Shown in pieces: positions 60,434 through 64,000 of a stretch of DNA of 64,000 nt. The notes under the pieces are model-generated. The model did no database searches, had not been told where the DNA came from, and worked only from the letters and a program-made list of their open reading frames with translations. Made by a program: the position numbers and the translations under genes. Numbering within the stretch: position 1 is the stretch's first letter; every line of letters starts with the position of its first letter. Source of the DNA: JABCPE02 sp963518955 (GTDB lineage Bacteria; Bacteroidota; Bacteroidia; Flavobacteriales; Weeksellaceae); contig CAUQKI010000001.1 of NCBI GenBank assembly GCA_963518955.1, positions 1-64,000 on the forward strand, read 5' to 3'.

Positions 60434-60687
60434 TACTTAGCTCTTTCTATAATTCTTACTAATCTCCATCTCTTATTCTTACTCAAAGGTCTAGTTTCTT
60501 GGATTAAAACTGTATCACCTTCGTTACACTCGTTGTTCTCATCATGTGCAGTATATTTTTTCGTTTTTAATACGAATTTACCATACATAGGATGTTTCAT
60601 TCTCATAGTTTCACTAACAACAATGGTTTTTTCCATTTTATTGCTTGAAACTATTCCTATTCTTTCTTTTCTTAAATTTCTTTCCAT
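60433..60687 (-). CDS. rpsQ: 30S ribosomal protein S17
   Basis: 84-aa OB-fold protein: RIGIVSSNKMEKTIVVSET (about 10-28), RMKHPMYGKFVLKTKKYTAHDE (core HPMYGKFV) and GDTVLIQETRPLSKNKRWRL (about 58-77). Overlaps rplN by one base. Confidence 0.97.
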   Translation of the reverse strand: MERNLRKERIGIVSSNKMEKTIVVSETMRMKHPMYGKFVLKTKKYTAHDENNECNEGDTVLIQETRPLSKNKRWRLVRIIERAK

Positions 60688-60701
60688 GCTTAAAATGAAA
60701 A

Positions 60702-60887
60702 TTATTGTTTGTTAGTTAACTCGGTTTCAAGTCTTGCGATTGTTCTTCTTAAATCTCTGATTTGAATAGGATTTTCTACTGGGCTAATTTTGTGAGCCAA
60801 TCTAGTTTTGCTGTAAGTAGCTCTCAACTCTACTAATTTCGCCTTGATATCCTCTACGCTTAAGTTCTTAATTTCAGCTTGTTTCAT
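60702..60887 (-). CDS. rpmC: 50S ribosomal protein L29
   Basis: 61-aa two-helix protein near the exit tunnel: MKQAEIKNLSVEDIKAKLVE start and a conserved NPIQIRDLRRTIARLETEL region (about 40-58). Lies between rplP and rpsQ. Confidence 0.95.
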   Translation of the reverse strand: MKQAEIKNLSVEDIKAKLVELRATYSKTRLAHKISPVENPIQIRDLRRTIARLETELTNKQ

Positions 60888-60898
60888 AATTTCGAGAT

Positions 60899-61324
60899 TT
60901 ATTGTGGTTGAACAAAATCATTAGCTACTATGAACTTCGTAACTACTGGAAGTTTTTGTGCAGCAAGTCTTAACGCCTCTTTTGCTACTTCGTAAGGTAC
61001 TCCTCCGATTTCAAACATTACTCTTCCTGGTTTTACTACAGCTACCCAGTATTCTACAGCACCTTTACCTTTACCCATCCTTACTTCAGCTGGTTTTTTA
61101 GTAATTGGCTTATCTGGGAATATTTTAATCCATAGTTGCCCCTCTCTCTTCATATATCTTGTAGCAGCGATACGAGCCGCCTCAATCTGTCTTGCAGTGA
61201 TCCAAGCACCTTCCATGGCTTTAATTCCGAATGTTCCGTAAGCTAACTGAGCTCCTCTGTTAGCATTACCTTTCATTTTCATTTTATGAACACGACGGAA
61301 CTTGGTTCTTTTTGGTTGTAACAT
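60899..61324 (-). CDS. rplP: 50S ribosomal protein L16
   Basis: 141 aa, near the A-site tRNA elbow: MLQPKRTKFRRVHKMKMKG start, WITARQIEAARIAATRYMKR (about 41-60) and WIKIFPDKPITKKPAEVRMGKGKG (core FPDKPITKKPAEVRMGKGK). It is preceded by an unusually long AT-rich spacer of 93 bases after rpsC. Confidence 0.97.
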   Translation of the reverse strand: MLQPKRTKFRRVHKMKMKGNANRGAQLAYGTFGIKAMEGAWITARQIEAARIAATRYMKREGQLWIKIFPDKPITKKPAEVRMGKGKGAVEYWVAVVKPGRVMFEIGGVPYEVAKEALRLAAQKLPVVTKFIVANDFVQPQ

Positions 61325-61417
61325 AATTTTAGAATTTTAGATCTTAGATTTTAAATTTTAGATTTTAAAAGGTAACGGCATTTAAAATTTTCAATTTCAA
61401 ACCTAAAATTTCATTAA
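61325..61417. repeat. Repetitive AT-rich spacer between rpsC and rplP
   Basis: 93 bases in a place where operon neighbours are usually 2-20 bases apart. It contains several copies of TTTTAGAT or TTTTAGAA and related TTTTAAA units, with complementary AAATTTTA-type segments further on, so it could fold. No reading frame is evident. Confidence 0.6.
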
Positions 61418-62125
61418 TTATTTTCTTTCTCTTTTTTTACCTCCTCCTGATGCAGGACCTTTCTTCTGTTGTTGCCCTACAAGTGGAGAAAGCTCTCTCT
61501 TACCATATACTTCTCCCTTCATAATCCACACTTTAACACCCAATCTACCATAAGTAGTGTGTGCTTCTGCGATATGATAATCTATATCTGCTCTGAATGT
61601 AGATAGAGGAATTCTTCCTTCTTTGAAAGACTCTGATCTTGCCATTTCAGCTCCGTTCAATCTTCCAGAAATCTGAACTTTTATTCCCTCTGCTCCCATT
61701 CTCATAGAACCAGCGATAGCCATTTTAACAGCTCTTCTGTATGAAATTCTGTTTTCAATCTGCTTAGCAATGCTATCTGCAACCAATACAGCGTCTAATT
61801 CTGGTCTCTTAATTTCAAAGATGTTAATTTGAATATCCTTATCAGTGATTTTCTTTAACTCTTCTTTTAATTTATCAACCTCTTGACCACCTTTACCAAT
61901 GATTAAACCTGGTCTTGCTGTAGTGATTGTAACTGTAACTAACTTTAATGTTCTTTCTATAAAGATTCTAGAGATTCCACCTTTAGATAATCTAGCCTCA
62001 AGGTATCTTCTGATCTTATAGTCTTCTGCGATTCTATCTCCATAATCATTTCCTCCAAACCAGTTAGAATCCCAACCTCTAATGATTCCTAATCTATTAC
62101 CAATTGGATTTGTCTTCTGTCCCAT
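61418..62125 (-). CDS. rpsC: 30S ribosomal protein S3
   Basis: 235 aa. KH domain with RPGLIIGKGGQEVDKLKEEL (about 70-89), and the C-domain RMGAEGIKVQISGRLNGAEMAR (core GIKVQISGRLNG). The tail (about 215-235) is Lys/Gly-rich. It lies 7 bases after rplV and before the long AT spacer. Confidence 0.97.
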   Translation of the reverse strand: MGQKTNPIGNRLGIIRGWDSNWFGGNDYGDRIAEDYKIRRYLEARLSKGGISRIFIERTLKLVTVTITTARPGLIIGKGGQEVDKLKEELKKITDKDIQINIFEIKRPELDAVLVADSIAKQIENRISYRRAVKMAIAGSMRMGAEGIKVQISGRLNGAEMARSESFKEGRIPLSTFRADIDYHIAEAHTTYGRLGVKVWIMKGEVYGKRELSPLVGQQQKKGPASGGGKKRERK

Positions 62126-62132
62126 ACCTTGA

Positions 62133-62537
62133 TTATTGATTTTCTGATTTATTACCTAAAATTAAAGTCACATGGTTAGATCTTTTTCTAATTCTGTAAC
62201 CTCTACCTTGTGGTGCTGGTCTCAATCTTTTTAATTGTCTAGCACTATCCACATAAATCTCTTTTACAAAAAGATTTGCTGCTTCTATATCAGCGTTAGG
62301 ATTTTTCACCTGCCAGTTAGCAATTGCTGATAACAACAATTTTTCTAACTTATTAGAAGCCTCTTTTTTAGAGTATTTTAGGATATATAATGCTTTATCT
62401 ACATTTTCTCCACGGATGATATCAGCAACTAATCTCATTTTTCTTGGAGAAGAAGGACAATCATTTAGACATGCTTTTACCACATCTCTATTTGCTGCTT
62501 TTCTAGCTAATGCACTGTTTTGTTTTCTTATTCCCAT
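62133..62537 (-). CDS. rplV: 50S ribosomal protein L22
   Basis: 134 aa: PSSPRKMRLVADIIRGENVD (about 29-48), the extended beta-hairpin of the exit tunnel near QLKRLRPAPQGRGYRIRKRS (about 106-125). Follows rpsS by 5 bases. Confidence 0.97.
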   Translation of the reverse strand: MGIRKQNSALARKAANRDVVKACLNDCPSSPRKMRLVADIIRGENVDKALYILKYSKKEASNKLEKLLLSAIANWQVKNPNADIEAANLFVKEIYVDSARQLKRLRPAPQGRGYRIRKRSNHVTLILGNKSENQ

Positions 62538-62542
62538 GACTA

Positions 62543-62821
62543 TTATCTGCTACCTTTATTTTTATTACCCGCGTGACCTCTGAAAGATCTTGTCGGAGAA
62601 AATTCGCCTAACTTATGACCTACCATATTTTCAGTGATATATACAGGGATAAAAGATTTCCCATTGTGCACTGCTATAGTTTGTCCTACCATGTCTGGAG
62701 AAATCATAGATGCTCTAGACCATGTTTTAATTACTGTCTTTTTACCAGACTCTATATTTGCTTGAACCTTTTTCTCTAATGAATGGTGAATAAAAGGTCC
62801 TTTCTTAAGTGATCTTGCCAT
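62543..62821 (-). CDS. rpsS: 30S ribosomal protein S19
   Basis: 92 aa: MARSLKKGPFIHHSLEKKV start, KTWSRASMISPDMVGQTIAVHNGK (core WSRASMISPDMVGQTIAVHN) and VGHKLGEFSPTRSFRGHAG (about 68-86). Located 2 bases after rplB. Confidence 0.97.
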   Translation of the reverse strand: MARSLKKGPFIHHSLEKKVQANIESGKKTVIKTWSRASMISPDMVGQTIAVHNGKSFIPVYITENMVGHKLGEFSPTRSFRGHAGNKNKGSR

Positions 62822-62823
62822 AA

Positions 62824-63645
62824 TTATTTTCTTTTAGATACGATGTAACGGTTAGACACTTTGTTTTTCTTTCTAGTCTTGTAACCTTTAGCTGGTTTAC
62901 CGTTTCTAGATCTTGGGTGACCACCAGATGATCTACCTTCACCACCACCCATTGGGTGATCTACTGGGTTCATAACTACCGCTCTAGTTCTTGGTCTTCT
63001 ACCCAACCATCTGCTTCTACCTGCTTTACCAGAAACAGTAAGCTGATGATCTGAGTTTGATACTGAACCTATCATTGCCATACACTCTACCAAGATCATT
63101 CTTGATTCTCCTGAAGGCAATTTAACGATAGCGTATTTTCCATCTCTTGAAGTCAACTGTGCTGAAGAACCTGCACTTCTTGCAAGAATTGCCCCTTGTC
63201 CTGGTTTCATTTCTATACAAGAAATTACTGAACCCAAAGGAATGTTCTTCAATTTCATAGCGTTTCCTATTTCAGGAGCTACATTTTCCCCAGAAACTAC
63301 TTTTTGCCCTACTTTGATACCAGCTGGAGCTACGATATATCTCTTTTCTCCATCTGCATATTCTAGTAATGCGATAAAAGCTGTTCTGTTTGGATCATAC
63401 TCTACAGTTTTTACAGTAGCATCAACATTAAATTTGTTTCTTTTAAAGTCAATGATTCTGTACTTCTTTTTGTGTCCACCTCCGGTGTAACGCATGGTCA
63501 TTTTACCTGTGTTGTTACGCCCACCTGATTTCTTAATACCAAAAGTCAAAGATTTCTCTGGCTTGTTGGTAGTAATTTCATCAAAATTGTTTACAATTCT
63601 GAATCTCTGTCCCGGGGTGATAGGTTTTAATTTTCTAACAGACAT
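62824..63645 (-). CDS. rplB: 50S ribosomal protein L2
   Basis: 273 aa, peptidyl-transferase neighbourhood. Conserved blocks: GGRNNTGKMTMRYTGGGHKK (about 41-60), the YDPNRTAFIALLEYADGEKRYI core (PNRTAFIALL), and the C-terminal NPVDHPMGGGEGRSSGGHP (core VDHPMGGGEGR) that holds the catalytic-region His. Between rplW and rpsS. Confidence 0.97.
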   Translation of the reverse strand: MSVRKLKPITPGQRFRIVNNFDEITTNKPEKSLTFGIKKSGGRNNTGKMTMRYTGGGHKKKYRIIDFKRNKFNVDATVKTVEYDPNRTAFIALLEYADGEKRYIVAPAGIKVGQKVVSGENVAPEIGNAMKLKNIPLGSVISCIEMKPGQGAILARSAGSSAQLTSRDGKYAIVKLPSGESRMILVECMAMIGSVSNSDHQLTVSGKAGRSRWLGRRPRTRAVVMNPVDHPMGGGEGRSSGGHPRSRNGKPAKGYKTRKKNKVSNRYIVSKRK

Positions 63646-63667
63646 TACTATTATTTATAATTAATTA

Positions 63668-63955
63668 TTAATTTGCAAAAACATCGATAACTTCACCTGC
63701 TTGAAGTTCTATAACTGCTTTCTTCAATTTGTTAGTTTTACCAACTTGAAGACCTTTTTTAGTGTATTTCATAGAAATTTTAGGAGCATAAATCATAGTC
63801 CTAACATTTGCTACCTTTACACCATAAGCTTCTTCTACAGCATTTTTAATTTGGATTTTATTCACTTTAGTATCTACTAAAAAAGAATATTGTCCTCTCA
63901 AATCTGTAAGATAAGTCGCTTTTTCTGAAATGATTGGTTTAATAATGATTGACAT
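63668..63955 (-). CDS. rplW: 50S ribosomal protein L23
   Basis: 95 aa, docking site for trigger factor and SRP at the exit. IIKPIISEKATYLTDLRGQY (about 4-23) and VNKIQIKNAVEEAYGVKVANVRT (core KIQIKNAVEEAYGVKV) are family features. Starts 3 bases after the rplD stop. Confidence 0.96.
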   Translation of the reverse strand: MSIIIKPIISEKATYLTDLRGQYSFLVDTKVNKIQIKNAVEEAYGVKVANVRTMIYAPKISMKYTKKGLQVGKTNKLKKAVIELQAGEVIDVFAN

Positions 63956-63958
63956 GAT

Positions 63959-64000
63959 TTATTTTCTTAAATTTTCTTGAAACTTCTCTACTGCACCTTC
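63959..64000 (-). CDS. rplD: 50S ribosomal protein L4, C-terminal end only (partial)
   Basis: The last 13 codons and the TAA stop are visible (EGAVEKFQENLRK on the minus strand); the rest lies past the right edge. Assignment rests on the standard S10 operon order, immediately before rplW, plus the L4-like terminal helix. Confidence 0.8.
   Translation of the reverse strand, partial: EGAVEKFQENLRK

Overview
The window is chromosomal DNA from a Bacteroidota bacterium, most likely Flavobacteriia and probably the Chryseobacterium/Weeksellaceae group. The evidence is low GC, a TonB-dependent receptor with an N-terminal carboxypeptidase-like domain, DUF4294/DUF4920/YceI/WG-repeat proteins, a methionyl-tRNA synthetase with a fused tRNA-binding domain, zinc-less S14 and L36, and a recurring TAnnTTTG promoter motif typical of the phylum's primary sigma factor. 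No tRNA, rRNA, insertion sequence or canonical CRISPR-Cas locus was found. Genus cannot be fixed from the sequence.

Layout. 1-1.1 kb: AT-rich intergenic DNA and two small unknown genes. 1.1-7.8 kb: iron/siderophore-type uptake, with an ExbB-like protein, TonB, a TonB-dependent receptor and an ABC importer (ATPase, permease, binding lipoprotein). 7.9-16.8 kb: trmB, ruvC, a secreted aspartoacylase-like M14 protein, an OmpL-type porin, metG, a YceI protein, an OFA-type MFS carrier, and a DUF4920/thioredoxin-like pair. 16.9-21.6 kb: POT peptide transporter, MerR regulator, M42 aminopeptidase, DUF4294 protein, free-methionine sulfoxide reductase, small exported protein. 21.7-24.5 kb: mnmD, a helical DUF6261-like protein and a PD-(D/E)XK nuclease, followed by a 350-bp intergenic region holding five 16-bp palindromes at an exact 42-bp period. 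24.5-36.9 kb: ilvE, a duplicated PepSY-like lipoprotein pair, uvrB, hemerythrin, M3 peptidase, an AT-rich dGTPase, two drug/metabolite carriers and a WG-repeat lipoprotein. 36.9-40.3 kb: a groE locus in which two genes separate groES from groEL. 40.5-51.4 kb: Na+/H+ antiporter, glycosyltransferase, hexapeptide acyltransferase, carbonic anhydrase, SulP transporter, Nudix, xerD, dCMP deaminase, thiL and an S9 peptidase. 51.5-64 kb: the S10-spc-alpha ribosomal protein operon on the minus strand, from rplQ back to the truncated end of rplD.

How the genes work together. The 4.9-7.8 kb operon plus the ExbB/TonB pair would move an iron chelate across both membranes. M42, POT and S9/M3 peptidases suggest peptide use. 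Carbonic anhydrase facing a SulP carrier suggests bicarbonate handling. The ribosomal block has the standard order, with secY, infA and rpmJ but without adk or map.

The most unusual element is the phased palindrome array at 24186-24369. It lies directly upstream of the nuclease gene and has four unrelated linkers of identical 26-bp length. It could be a cooperative operator with all sites on one helix face, a string of RNA hairpins in the nuclease leader, or a small CRISPR-like array. The sequence alone does not decide between these.
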